Source of the DNA: Gammaproteobacteria bacterium
Lineage (GTDB): Bacteria > Pseudomonadota > Gammaproteobacteria > Granulosicoccales > Granulosicoccaceae
Assembly: GCA_019634245.1 (NCBI GenBank)
Contig: JAHQVR010000326.1
Span: forward strand, 1 to 14,729
Direction: 5' to 3'
Length of the DNA stretch: 14,729 nucleotides
The translations under genes and the position numbers were made by a program. The notes below the pieces were generated by a model. The model did no database searches. It saw only the letters and a program-made list of their open reading frames with translations, and was not told the origin of the DNA. Shown one piece after another: positions 1 through 7,531 of this stretch (its first letter is position 1; every line of letters starts with the position of its first letter).

Positions 1-218
1 ACGCTGATGCAATGGCGGTTGACATGACGCCAGTCGGCATGCTCATGGGCCATCCAATGGCGGCGCAATACATCATCAATGACGGCGTTAAATACTCGTC
101 TGAACTTACGGTTGCTGATGCCCTGTTGTACGCCAATGGTGAGACGATGGATATCGTTGAGATGCTAGGATTTTCACCCATGTTGGATATTCCGCTTGAA
201 AGTCTCGGCCAAATGTAG
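1..218 (+). CDS. 3' end of an unrecognised protein (5' truncated by window edge)
   Basis: The reading frame that starts at base 3 is open from the window edge to a TAG at 216-218, giving the last 71 residues of a longer protein. An internal ATG at 12 is unlikely to be the true start because the frame stays open up to the edge. The segment is unusually rich in methionine (nine or so), including the stretch MTPVGMLMGHPM, and has no obvious membrane segment. It ends in a short acidic/hydrophobic tail (IPLESLGQM). I do not recognise the family and assign no function. A strong hairpin terminator follows 28 bases after the stop, which supports this being a genuine gene end. Coding status is fairly sure; identity is unknown. 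Confidence 0.6.
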   Translation, partial: ADAMAVDMTPVGMLMGHPMAAQYIINDGVKYSSELTVADALLYANGETMDIVEMLGFSPMLDIPLESLGQM

Positions 219-246
219 GTCCAACTGTAAGTAACGGCTAACAATC

Positions 247-280
247 AAAAAAGCCAATCGAAACTCCGGTTGGCTTTTTT
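247..280. terminator. Bidirectional rho-independent terminator
   Basis: A perfect 11-bp inverted repeat (AAAAAAGCCAA at 247-257, TTGGCTTTTTT at 270-280) encloses a loop that can extend the stem by a few pairs (TCG/CGG). The A-run on the left and T-run on the right give a U-tract in either direction. It lies between the end of the plus-strand gene at 218 and the end of the minus-strand DMT transporter at 317, so it can stop both converging transcripts. Confidence 0.88.
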
Positions 281-316
281 CGTAGTTTACTGACTGGGCC
301 GGAAGTACTTAACGTA

Positions 317-1264
317 TCAGATAGGTGGAGCCGCACGCTCAGTGATCAACTGCTTGGCAGTAACTCTTTCGCGGTGGATCATATACAACCCTGCACCGAT
401 GATAATCGCTATACCCATGAGGCTGAGAGTGTTAGGGAAATCGTGAAAAACCAAATATCCGAACAAGGTCGCCACCGGTAACTCAAAATACTGCAATGGG
501 GCTAGTGTGGCCGAGGGTGCTAACGACAGTGCGTAAGTCATCATCATGTGGCTAACAGTGGCGAAGAATCCAGCACCAAAAAGCCACAGCCAGGCTATTC
601 CCTTTGGCCAAACCGGATCAAATAATTCAGAGCCAGAGCCTTGGGACAGCAGTAGGATTGGTGTGCAAAACAAGCTGGCGATCAAGCCGGTATGAAATTG
701 CAGAGCCACCGGGTGCATACGACGCGACAACCCTCGCGTTACCAGAATGTAGAAAGCGAAAGCAACTGCGGTGGCAAGTGGAATCAGCGCCACTGCGCCG
801 AAGGCTGCAAAGCTGGGTTGGATCACAAACAGTACACCGACAAAACCTACAAAGCACGCGCCAACACGGCGAGGACCGACATCTTCGCCTAAATAAAATT
901 TGCCGACCAACAAAACGATAAAAGGTGCCACGAACACAATAGCCAGTGCATCGGCAAGCGGCATCACGCGGATCGCGGTAATGAAACAGAAGGTTGCAAG
1001 GAGCAAAAGTAACGCTCGTGAGATCAGTGGTAACCATTGCTCACGTGCCACACGCAAGGACAACCCCATAAACACAATTACCGGCGCCATCAACACGCAC
1101 TGCACAATAAAGCGAGCTGCGGTAATCTGCCCAACCGGCACCGTGGACGATGCCAGCTTGGCGGCTACGTCCAGCAAAGGAGCAGTTAAGCAAAACCCCA
1201 GCATCAGTGCGACACCAGTTAGAACTTTGTCTGTTGATGGGGCCGAAGGTGTTGTGTTTGTCAT
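317..1264 (-). CDS. DMT-superfamily (EamA/RhaT-type) inner-membrane transporter
   Basis: The protein is about 315 residues and is strongly hydrophobic, with roughly ten predicted membrane segments arranged as two EamA repeats. The first repeat runs from about LTGVALMLGFCLTAPLLD to FVGFVGVLFVIQP. The second starts near ATAVAFAFYILVTRGL and ends in GIAIIIGAGLYMIHRER. The motif PLADALAIVFVAPF, an acidic loop residue (GED) and the AP-LQYFELPVATLFGYLVF segment are typical of the family. Members export or import small metabolites (amino acids, nucleotide-like compounds); the substrate cannot be read from sequence. I chose the ATG at 1264. A TTG at 1300 (12 residues longer) is preceded by a GAGGG at good spacing and is a real alternative. 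The gene lies just downstream of hflC on the same strand and may be co-transcribed. Confidence 0.87.
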   Translation of the reverse strand: MTNTTPSAPSTDKVLTGVALMLGFCLTAPLLDVAAKLASSTVPVGQITAARFIVQCVLMAPVIVFMGLSLRVAREQWLPLISRALLLLLATFCFITAIRVMPLADALAIVFVAPFIVLLVGKFYLGEDVGPRRVGACFVGFVGVLFVIQPSFAAFGAVALIPLATAVAFAFYILVTRGLSRRMHPVALQFHTGLIASLFCTPILLLSQGSGSELFDPVWPKGIAWLWLFGAGFFATVSHMMMTYALSLAPSATLAPLQYFELPVATLFGYLVFHDFPNTLSLMGIAIIIGAGLYMIHRERVTAKQLITERAAPPI

Positions 1265-1328
1265 GGAAATGCAAATGCTTGGAGTCCTGGTACTCTCCAA
1301 GGTTTGCCCTCGCCCCCTTTTTTACCAA

Positions 1329-2276
1329 TTACGGGTTCATACCCTTTAGATATCTAAACGCTTCGCTTTCTGTGGAAAGCATCAGTGTTGTGTTGTCTTT
1401 GATCACAGATTTGTACATATCCATCGTTTTCTGGAACTCGAAGAAATCTACCGACTCTTTGTTTTTGTTATAGGCGTTTGCATATATTTCAGTCGCTTTT
1501 GCATCTGCCTCGCCGCGTATTTCTTCTACTTCACGGTAAGCTTCTGATTGAATTCTATTTAGCTCACGACCTCTGTTGCCGTTTATACGAGCGGCTTCAC
1601 CGTTGCCTTCAGATCGAAAACGCTCTGCAATTTGTCGACGTTCACTGATCATACGATCGTAGATTTTGGGACGCACACTTTCATTGTAATTAATGCGTTT
1701 GAAACGAATGTCCATCAACTCAATACCGAACACTTTCACTTTGTCTACCGCGGCACTAAAAATCTCTTCCTCAACCAGCTTACGCCCTTTTGAAATGGGT
1801 ACCAAAGACCCCAGTGTCGCCTGGTCTTCTTCGGTTAACGATGCATCGAGCAATGGCTTTCTATCTTTTGTGGTGCGAATGATCTCAATCAATTCATGCT
1901 TGGCAACGGCGTTGCGTGTTTCACTGCCCAAAATATCATCAAGCCGCGATTGGGCACTGCGCTCATCGCGTAATCGCAAAAAATACTGGAGTGGATCGAC
2001 GATTCGCCAGCGAGCAAATAAATCTACCGCGATGTAAAGCTTGTCTTTGGTAGGCATATTACTCGGGTTTCCATCCCACTCTAAAATGCGTCTCTCAATA
2101 GGATTAACCTTCTGGATAAACGGCACCTTAAACTTGAGCCCAGCCGTTGTAATCGCATCACCGACCGGCTTTCCGAATTGCGTGATGATGACTTGCTCGG
2201 TTTCCCGAACCTTGTAAAACGCGTTGGATATCAATAGTGTAATCGCGGCAATAACTATCAGAATAAATATTTTCAT
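1329..2276 (-). CDS. hflC: HflC, band 7/SPFH membrane protein, FtsH modulator
   Basis: 315 residues (E. coli HflC is about 334). One N-terminal membrane segment (residues about 3-20, FILIVIAAITLLISNAF) is followed by an SPFH/band 7 domain beginning VRETEQVIITQFGKPVG. A long charged helical region follows (about residues 205-270, with SERRQIAERFRSEGNGEA and EEIRGEADAKATEIYANAY) that forms the coiled-coil wall of the HflKC cage. The C-terminal FEFQKTMDMY and STESEAFRYL segments are also HflC-like. With HflK it builds a large periplasmic-side cage around FtsH and modulates proteolysis of membrane proteins; this is family knowledge. Its ATG overlaps the hflK stop codon in an ATGA, so the two are translationally coupled. 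Confidence 0.96.
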   Translation of the reverse strand: MKIFILIVIAAITLLISNAFYKVRETEQVIITQFGKPVGDAITTAGLKFKVPFIQKVNPIERRILEWDGNPSNMPTKDKLYIAVDLFARWRIVDPLQYFLRLRDERSAQSRLDDILGSETRNAVAKHELIEIIRTTKDRKPLLDASLTEEDQATLGSLVPISKGRKLVEEEIFSAAVDKVKVFGIELMDIRFKRINYNESVRPKIYDRMISERRQIAERFRSEGNGEAARINGNRGRELNRIQSEAYREVEEIRGEADAKATEIYANAYNKNKESVDFFEFQKTMDMYKSVIKDNTTLMLSTESEAFRYLKGMNP

Positions 2277-3442
2277 TTCGGGAGCCCTTTGCCACCCAGT
2301 GGCAGTAGCGGTAGAACTTGCTGTGATTGCTCATCCATTATAATTTTTGACTCCAGCCCCGGTAGCACCTCTTCCAAGGTTTCAATATAGATTCGTCGTC
2401 TAGTTACTTCCGGTGCTTTTAGGTACTCCGTTAGTACCGCGTTAAATCTAGCGGCATCACCTTCTGCTTCATTGATGCGTTTTAGGCGGTAGCCATCAGC
2501 TGCGCGAATTCGCTGGTCTTTCTCACCTTCGGCCAATGGCACGACTTTGTTATATTCACGCCGTGCAGCATTGATCAGACTTTCCTTTTCTTGCTGCGCC
2601 TGATTAACTTCGTTAAACGATTCCTGAACGGGTCTTGGCGGATTGATGTTTTTCAGTTGAACCTGATCGATACTGACGCCTATACCGTATTTGGTCGTGA
2701 GTTCCTGCATTTTAACCAGGGCCTCGTTCTCGATTTCCTGTCGGCCAATGGTGATGACTTCGTCGACCGTTCTGTCGCCCACCACTTCGCGCATCACCGA
2801 CTCGGACAAGTCACGAAGGGTCTCACCCGGATTACGTACATCGAACATATATTTTTTCGGATCTTCGATACGGTATTGCACAACCCACTCAACCAAAGCA
2901 GCGTTTAGATCGCCCGTTACCATTTGGCTTTGTGCTTGTGGGTTGGGGCGAGTCTGGTCGCTGTTTGTAGCACCCCGCGTGGAAAAACCAAACTCTTGTT
3001 TAAGCTGTCGCTTCACCGGCACAATGACGACTTCATCAGCCCCCCAAGGCACCTTGAAATGAAGCCCCGCCGGTTCCTCTTTCAAATATTTGCCAAAACG
3101 CGTAACCAGCCCGACCGAGTCGCTCGGCACTGTGTAGTATGCTGTATATATTAGCCAGACGATACCGAGGAGAACGGCAAGACCCAGAAGAGGTCCAAGC
3201 CCGCCAACTCGTTTTGGGCTTGAGCCGCCGGATCCATTACCCGAACCATTGCCAGAATTTCCGCCACCGCCGCTTTTTTTGCGCCCGCGCTTACCACCAA
3301 AGAGATTTTCCACATTTTTTTTCTGCTGACGGAAAAGTTCTTCCAGATCAGGTGGACCGTTATTGCCCTCGGGCGAGCCACCGGGTTGCCAACCGTTCGC
3401 CTTGGCGCCGTCGTTTGTATTTTTCAAGTCAATAACTGCCAT
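2273..3442 (-). CDS. hflK: HflK, band 7/SPFH membrane protein, FtsH modulator
   Basis: 389 residues from the ATG at 3442. This start gives the usual short cytoplasmic N terminus with PPDLEELFRQ and has a GAG 8 bases upstream; the frame stays open to 3523 but the added residues look unrelated. Domains in order: a soluble N terminus; a Gly/Ser/Asn-rich basic linker (about residues 50-76); a membrane segment (about 82-104); the SPFH domain (from TVPSDSVGLVTRFGKYL, including MVTGDLNAALVEWVVQYRI); a coiled-coil region (QAQQEKESLINAARREYNK, NEAEGDAARFNAVL); and a C-terminal segment with RRRIYIETLEEVLPG. It partners HflC around FtsH in the inner membrane. It is the first gene of hflK-hflC; the frequent upstream neighbours hfq and hflX are not present here. 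Confidence 0.96.
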   Translation of the reverse strand: MAVIDLKNTNDGAKANGWQPGGSPEGNNGPPDLEELFRQQKKNVENLFGGKRGRKKSGGGGNSGNGSGNGSGGSSPKRVGGLGPLLGLAVLLGIVWLIYTAYYTVPSDSVGLVTRFGKYLKEEPAGLHFKVPWGADEVVIVPVKRQLKQEFGFSTRGATNSDQTRPNPQAQSQMVTGDLNAALVEWVVQYRIEDPKKYMFDVRNPGETLRDLSESVMREVVGDRTVDEVITIGRQEIENEALVKMQELTTKYGIGVSIDQVQLKNINPPRPVQESFNEVNQAQQEKESLINAARREYNKVVPLAEGEKDQRIRAADGYRLKRINEAEGDAARFNAVLTEYLKAPEVTRRRIYIETLEEVLPGLESKIIMDEQSQQVLPLLPLGGKGLPK

Positions 3443-3788
3443 TTGTGATTCTCGGTTTAATGCGCTGCATCCTTTCCAAAAAATGCATACAAGTAGAGCC
3501 GATGATTTCGACCGCACTGTCATCTAGGCCATAAAGCCACACAACTTGAGCGCTTCAACAAAAAGGATAGACCACCCGTCTAGCATTTACTGTAGAGAGA
3601 AAGAAATGACCACGCATATACCTGTGCTGACACACAAGATAAGCCCTTCCTCGGCTAGAACCTCAAAGACAACGCTGCGCAGTTTACAGCGAGAGTAATA
3701 GCCAAACAGCCACCAATGGACCCGCTAGACCCAGGTCATATGTCTTGAATTGATTGGGATACGTTACATTTTTTGGAAGATCTTGCTC
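3443..3788. other. Gene-free interval, presumed hflKC promoter region
   Basis: 346 bases between the start of hflK and the stop of the FAH-family gene, both on the minus strand, with no convincing gene. The hflKC promoter should lie here. Read on the minus strand, TTGAAG (about 3554-3559), a 17-base gap and TTTATG is the best sigma-70-like match I see, and it is poor. I see no clear hairpin terminator for the catabolic operon that ends at 3789. A 31-codon plus-strand frame at 3606-3698 is discussed among the rejected items. Confidence 0.35.
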
Positions 3789-4775
3789 TTATAGTGAACA
3801 AGCTATAACTGTTTGATCAATAGCACCAAAAACACTGTGTTCGTCACGATCCAACATTTCAAATCGTATCGTGTCACCTGGCTGCATAAATCTCGTCGCC
3901 GGTTTGCCATCACGAATAACTTCTATCATGCGTTTTTCAGCCAAACAGTTTGAGCCAACGTCATCATGATTTTCGTTACTCACAGTACCAGAACCGATGA
4001 TCGTACCGGCGCAAAGATCACGTGTGCGCGCTGCATGAGCGATCAAATCTGGAAATTCAAAAGTGAGATCTTTACCCGCGTGAACCTGCCCGAATTTCTC
4101 ACCGTTGTAAGTGGTCAGCAGTGGTAAGTTAACTCGCCCACCCGTCCAGGCGTCGCCTAACTCATCAGGCGTAACACACACTGGTGAAAACGCACTCGCA
4201 GGTTTAGATTGAAAAAAACCAAAACCTTTCATTAGCTCGGGCCGCATCACATGGCGCAGGCTAATGTCATTGCAAAGCATAATAAGTTTTATGTGCGATT
4301 CCGCCTGTGCGACCGTGCACCCCATCGGAACATCATCAGTAATCACAGCGATCTCACCTTCAAAATCCAAACCCCATTCTGTGTCTACACAGGGAATCGG
4401 GTCGACAGGCCCGAGAAACCCATCACTACCACCTTGGTAAAGCATCGGATCTGTATTCGAGTTCTCTGGCATTTCTGCGCCACGCGCTTTTCGAACAAGG
4501 CGCATATGACTCAGGTATGCGCTGCCATCAGCCCATTGATAGGCTCGCGGTAACGGTGATGCCAACGCAACAGGATTATATGGTTGGGAATCTAACTCTT
4601 CGTTTTCCAGCTTGTCGGACAGCTGCTGCAGTAAGGGGCTTACCTGCGCCCAATTATCAATAGCTGCTTGAAGGTTGGGCACAACGGTTGTGGCTAAAGC
4701 CATGCGGGACAAATCACGCGATACCACAACAGGTGTGCCGTCTCGGCCACCAGTTTTCAGCGATGCAAGTTTCAT
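3789..4775 (-). CDS. Fumarylacetoacetate hydrolase (FAH) family protein
   Basis: 328 residues, the usual size for the long FAH subgroup with an N-terminal domain before the catalytic fold. The metal-binding signature is present: DFEGE (E139, E141) and LCNDISLR (D170), followed by KGFGFFQSKPASAFSPVCVTP. The family also shows AHAARTRDLCAGTIIGSGTVSNE, and the C-terminal PGDTIRFEMLD is typical. FAH enzymes use a divalent metal to hydrolyse carbon-carbon bonds of beta-diketo acids, or to hydrate, decarboxylate or isomerise the 2-oxo-dienoates formed in meta-cleavage pathways. The start is the ATG at 4775, 17 bases after the preceding hydroxylase stop; the ribosome site is weak. As last gene of the cluster with a ring hydroxylase and ring-cleavage dioxygenase, it probably handles the ring-opened product. 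Whether it is a hydrolase or a hydratase/decarboxylase cannot be told here. Confidence 0.9.
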   Translation of the reverse strand: MKLASLKTGGRDGTPVVVSRDLSRMALATTVVPNLQAAIDNWAQVSPLLQQLSDKLENEELDSQPYNPVALASPLPRAYQWADGSAYLSHMRLVRKARGAEMPENSNTDPMLYQGGSDGFLGPVDPIPCVDTEWGLDFEGEIAVITDDVPMGCTVAQAESHIKLIMLCNDISLRHVMRPELMKGFGFFQSKPASAFSPVCVTPDELGDAWTGGRVNLPLLTTYNGEKFGQVHAGKDLTFEFPDLIAHAARTRDLCAGTIIGSGTVSNENHDDVGSNCLAEKRMIEVIRDGKPATRFMQPGDTIRFEMLDRDEHSVFGAIDQTVIACSL

Positions 4776-4792
4776 AAGGTGGAATCCACGTT

Positions 4793-6292
4793 CTAATTTA
4801 ATTGTGTAAATTCAGGCCAGTTTGTTGCGGCAATTTTAGCAATATCTACAGTGGTTGTAGCACTAGCAGCTATATATCTATCAGGCCGTATTAGTAGCGC
4901 ATTCGTGCCAATCTCATTCAGCCATTTTAAAAATTGCGGGTGTTCATCGGCATCAAATGACGGGATCGTTGATACTATGCCATTAGGTAGTTGTTCTCTG
5001 AGTATCAACACCGGTCCGTAACCAACAACGTCATCCAGTCTGCGGCCATCAATAAGTTTTGGTTGCGCAAATAACTGGCCTTGATGGGGACTATCGTATT
5101 CGGGTAGCAAATCGCCCAACCTACTCGAACCAAGTGTAGGTGCTATCGATGCCATTTTCGCAGTTCGAGACTGACTGGTGTCGGCCTGCGCCAAAGCTGA
5201 TTGCTTATCTATTGTATTAATTAATTTTCCCAATCGTATCGCTGTCTCAATAAATTCGCGGACATTTGGGCTACGTTCTTTTTGGTAACTGTCGAGAATT
5301 TTCGTGCTTGTTTGCTTCTTTACGCACAGAGCCAACTTCCACGCTAAGTTTGCGGCGTCACGTATACCGGCACACATGCCTTGCCCCATAAAAGGCGGCG
5401 TAAGGTGTGCCGCGTCACCCGCTATCATCAATCGGCTGCTTCGCCACTGCTTTGCTATAACTGAGCGAAACGTATAGATAGCGCTACGCTCAATAGTTGC
5501 ATCCTCAGTGCTAATCCAAGGTTTAAGAAACTCCCAAATCCTTTCATCTTGATTCATTTCTTGGTCGGTTTCATCCTCTAGCAGTGTAATTTCCCAACGT
5601 CGTCGATTTGCCGGACTACGGCAGTACGTCATCGGCCGTGTCGAGTTACAAAATTGAATCGAGTGATCACCAAGATCGGGGCGATCACGTTTAAGTAGCA
5701 CATCAACGACCAACCAACGCTCTTCAAACCCTAGATCGTCCAGCTCCGCTCCGATTACATCACGCACTAGCGATCGAGCGCCATCACACCCCACAACGTA
5801 CTGCGCTTTTACAGTCATCGCCTGTTGATCGTGTAGGTTAAGACAATTTAACGTTACGCTGTCTGTTCCTTCTGTAAGGGATACGACCTCTGTGCAGCTT
5901 AGCTCTTTAACCGTTGCATAGCCTAAACACTTTTCGCGCAGTAGCTTCTCAAGATCAGGTTGGTGCAGACGATAGCTGGCGTACCACCCCTGTGGCCCAA
6001 TTTCTTGAGGACGCGGCCAATCCAAAATCAGATCCCCCCCGGCATCTACAAAGCGCATGCCCGGATTTACATACACCTTTTCGCTGAGCTGGTCTGCTAT
6101 ACCCACGGTTTGAAAGACTCGCATCGTTTCGCCATCGAAGTGCACAGCTCTAGGTAGGTGATAAACCGCCGCCTCGCGCTCAATAACGATAACCTTGATG
6201 CCATATTGTGCCAGCAAGTTAGCTAACGTCGCGCCAGTAGGGCCATATCCAACAATTGCCACATCGGCAGTTAGATTAACCTCACGCTTCAT
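4793..6292 (-). CDS. FAD-dependent aromatic hydroxylase, MhpA-like
   Basis: 499 residues from the ATG at 6292; a TTG four codons upstream (6304) is the alternative and neither start has a strong ribosome site. Motifs of the group A flavoprotein monooxygenases are all visible: the N-terminal dinucleotide fold VAIVGYGPTGATLANLL with the acidic IVIE at the end of strand 2; the middle DG motif in VVGCDGARSLVRDVIGAEL; and the GD motif MIAGDAAHLTPPFMGQGMC. The last is followed by GIRDAANLAWKLAL. PRAVHFDGETMRVFQTVG resembles the substrate-side region of 3-(3-hydroxyphenyl)propionate hydroxylase (MhpA). Such enzymes use NAD(P)H and oxygen to ortho-hydroxylate a phenol, giving a catechol. The gene follows the extradiol dioxygenase by 18 bases, which fits production of that enzyme's substrate. 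The exact substrate is unknown. Confidence 0.88.
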   Translation of the reverse strand: MKREVNLTADVAIVGYGPTGATLANLLAQYGIKVIVIEREAAVYHLPRAVHFDGETMRVFQTVGIADQLSEKVYVNPGMRFVDAGGDLILDWPRPQEIGPQGWYASYRLHQPDLEKLLREKCLGYATVKELSCTEVVSLTEGTDSVTLNCLNLHDQQAMTVKAQYVVGCDGARSLVRDVIGAELDDLGFEERWLVVDVLLKRDRPDLGDHSIQFCNSTRPMTYCRSPANRRRWEITLLEDETDQEMNQDERIWEFLKPWISTEDATIERSAIYTFRSVIAKQWRSSRLMIAGDAAHLTPPFMGQGMCAGIRDAANLAWKLALCVKKQTSTKILDSYQKERSPNVREFIETAIRLGKLINTIDKQSALAQADTSQSRTAKMASIAPTLGSSRLGDLLPEYDSPHQGQLFAQPKLIDGRRLDDVVGYGPVLILREQLPNGIVSTIPSFDADEHPQFLKWLNEIGTNALLIRPDRYIAASATTTVDIAKIAATNWPEFTQLN

Positions 6293-6310
6293 TAGTGAAA
6301 CCAACGCATT

Positions 6311-7282
6311 TTAGTGGCGCTTGCGAAGTTCATAAAGCCACGGGCAATCAACCACGGGCGGTGCTCGTAAACCATCCGCGGCCGCTTTTAACCGCATATC
6401 GACAAACGGTTTTCTTTCAACTTCCGGTAAATGTAGGCGGTCGTGTCCCCAAAAACTGGGGCCGATATTGGTTTCATGGGGTTCCCACGTCTTGGGATTA
6501 ATCAAGCGCCCGCCCCAACCACTTTCAATAAAGAAATTCGATGGCGTGTTGGCGTAGTAGCTGGTGATGTGATCGTTAGTATGACGACCCAATGTATACG
6601 CGATGCCATCAACTTGCTGACCCGCTAGATCATACCCCTGTCCCATATCATCTAAGTTCTGGTACTCGACCATAAAATGATGGAAACCGGTTTTACCCGA
6701 GCCTACAATAGCGAAACTGTGGTGGCGCTCATTAACATGAAAAAAATAAAGTGGTACTGGCTCTAATCCGTAATCGCTCACTGAAAAACCCAATACATCA
6801 CAATAGAACGGTAACAATGCGGTTGCATCGGGTACATGTAATACGGCGTGGCCCATACCAAGCGGGCCGGTTTTAAAACCGTCAATTGGACGACCTGGGG
6901 TGAATGCCTCCTCCGACTTGTGTGGATTCCAAGCTAGCTCGATGCGATTACCGGCAGGATCATGTGTGACAATGAGCTGATCAACAAAACGTCGATCGGC
7001 AAGATCTGCACTGCCCTGAACCACCTTGTGCCCGGCGTTGTCCAAACGCGCTGCGTAATCTTGCAAATCGGATTGTTGCGATACCTCCCAACCAATAAAG
7101 GCGAGCGTTTCACCCGGTTCATCTGAAACAACAAAACGCTGCACTAGATCGTCCATGCGAAACGAGAGTTGTTTGCCACCACGATCATCTAATTGCATGG
7201 CAAGAATTTTATTCGCCAGGTAAGTCCAATCATCAATCCGATCAGATCGCACACCTAGATAACCCAATGATCGAATTGGCAT
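6311..7282 (-). CDS. Type I (VOC-fold) extradiol catechol dioxygenase
   Basis: 323 residues, a little longer than BphC (about 298). Two VOC modules: an inactive N-terminal one (residues about 4-120) and a catalytic C-terminal one. The iron ligands line up with BphC H146/H210/E260: H145 in LGMGHAVLH, H202 in FHHFMVEY and E253 in FFIESGWGG. Second-shell residues H187 (ERHHSF), H234 (LGRHTNDH) and Y243 (SYYANTPS) are also kept, so the enzyme should be active. It opens a catechol ring next to the two hydroxyls to give a 2-hydroxymuconic-type product. The ATG at 7282 has a strong AGGAAGGG site at 7290-7297, and this overlaps the TAG of the decayed fragment upstream. The C-terminal PFVDMRLKAAADGLRAPPVV is an extra tail seen in some pathway dioxygenases. 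The aromatic substrate is not determined. Confidence 0.92.
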   Translation of the reverse strand: MPIRSLGYLGVRSDRIDDWTYLANKILAMQLDDRGGKQLSFRMDDLVQRFVVSDEPGETLAFIGWEVSQQSDLQDYAARLDNAGHKVVQGSADLADRRFVDQLIVTHDPAGNRIELAWNPHKSEEAFTPGRPIDGFKTGPLGMGHAVLHVPDATALLPFYCDVLGFSVSDYGLEPVPLYFFHVNERHHSFAIVGSGKTGFHHFMVEYQNLDDMGQGYDLAGQQVDGIAYTLGRHTNDHITSYYANTPSNFFIESGWGGRLINPKTWEPHETNIGPSFWGHDRLHLPEVERKPFVDMRLKAAADGLRAPPVVDCPWLYELRKRH

Positions 7283-7289
7283 CTTTTAG

Positions 7290-7297
7290 CCCTTCCT
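7290..7297 (-). promoter_or_regulatory. Strong ribosome binding site of the extradiol dioxygenase
   Basis: AGGAAGGG on the minus strand, 7 bases before the ATG at 7282. It fixes the dioxygenase start and overlaps the TAG that ends the upstream decayed reading frame. Confidence 0.7.
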
Positions 7298-7522
7298 AGA
7301 TCAAAGTATTGATTATGGCATCAGCATACTCAAAAACACACCCATACTCCATAAACGCTGTGGGCTGTTCGTTCACTATTTCGATACTTGCACCATTCTC
7401 AGCTGGATACTGACCCGATTCAAGCAGCCACCAATGCTCTGGCAGCTTGCTGACACATTCGGATCATCCTTACCGAAAATATAGGCAGGGCTAAATTCAG
7501 ATCGGCCTTTTTCGATGCATAT
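7296..7522 (-). pseudogene. Frameshifted remnant resembling an alpha/beta-hydrolase C terminus
   Basis: No intact gene fits this stretch, but two overlapping minus-strand frames read like one protein broken by a frame change near 7458. The first frame carries SEFSPAYIFGKDDPN, which looks like the strand-plus-acid segment (P-x-x-x-x-G-x-x-D-P) that precedes the catalytic aspartate region of alpha/beta hydrolases. The second gives SKLPEHWWLLESGQYPAEN and ends FMEYGCVFEYADAIINTLI before TAG at 7296-7298, resembling the last helix of the same fold. No start codon or N-terminal part remains: the upstream side runs into the end of the aldolase gene. Its stop region supplies the ribosome site of the dioxygenase, as expected if the intact gene was once coupled to it. 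Family assignment is my pattern reading only; a chance coding-like stretch remains possible. Confidence 0.45.
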
Positions 7523-7531
7523 CTACCGCGT

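Noticed and set aside
604..1473. Several plus- and minus-strand open frames overlapping the DMT transporter and the end of hflC
   Set aside because: They lie antisense or out of frame to clear membrane-protein genes, have Arg/Cys-rich or compositionally odd translations and lack ribosome sites.
3606..3698. Plus-strand 31-codon frame preceded by GAGAGAAAGA
   Set aside because: The purine-rich leader looks like a ribosome site, but the 30-residue product has no recognisable feature and no conservation evidence, and nothing else suggests a small gene here.
3690..3735. Similarity between CAGCCACCAATG at 3709 and at 7426
   Set aside because: A single short match with no extension on either side and no mobile-element features; best taken as chance.
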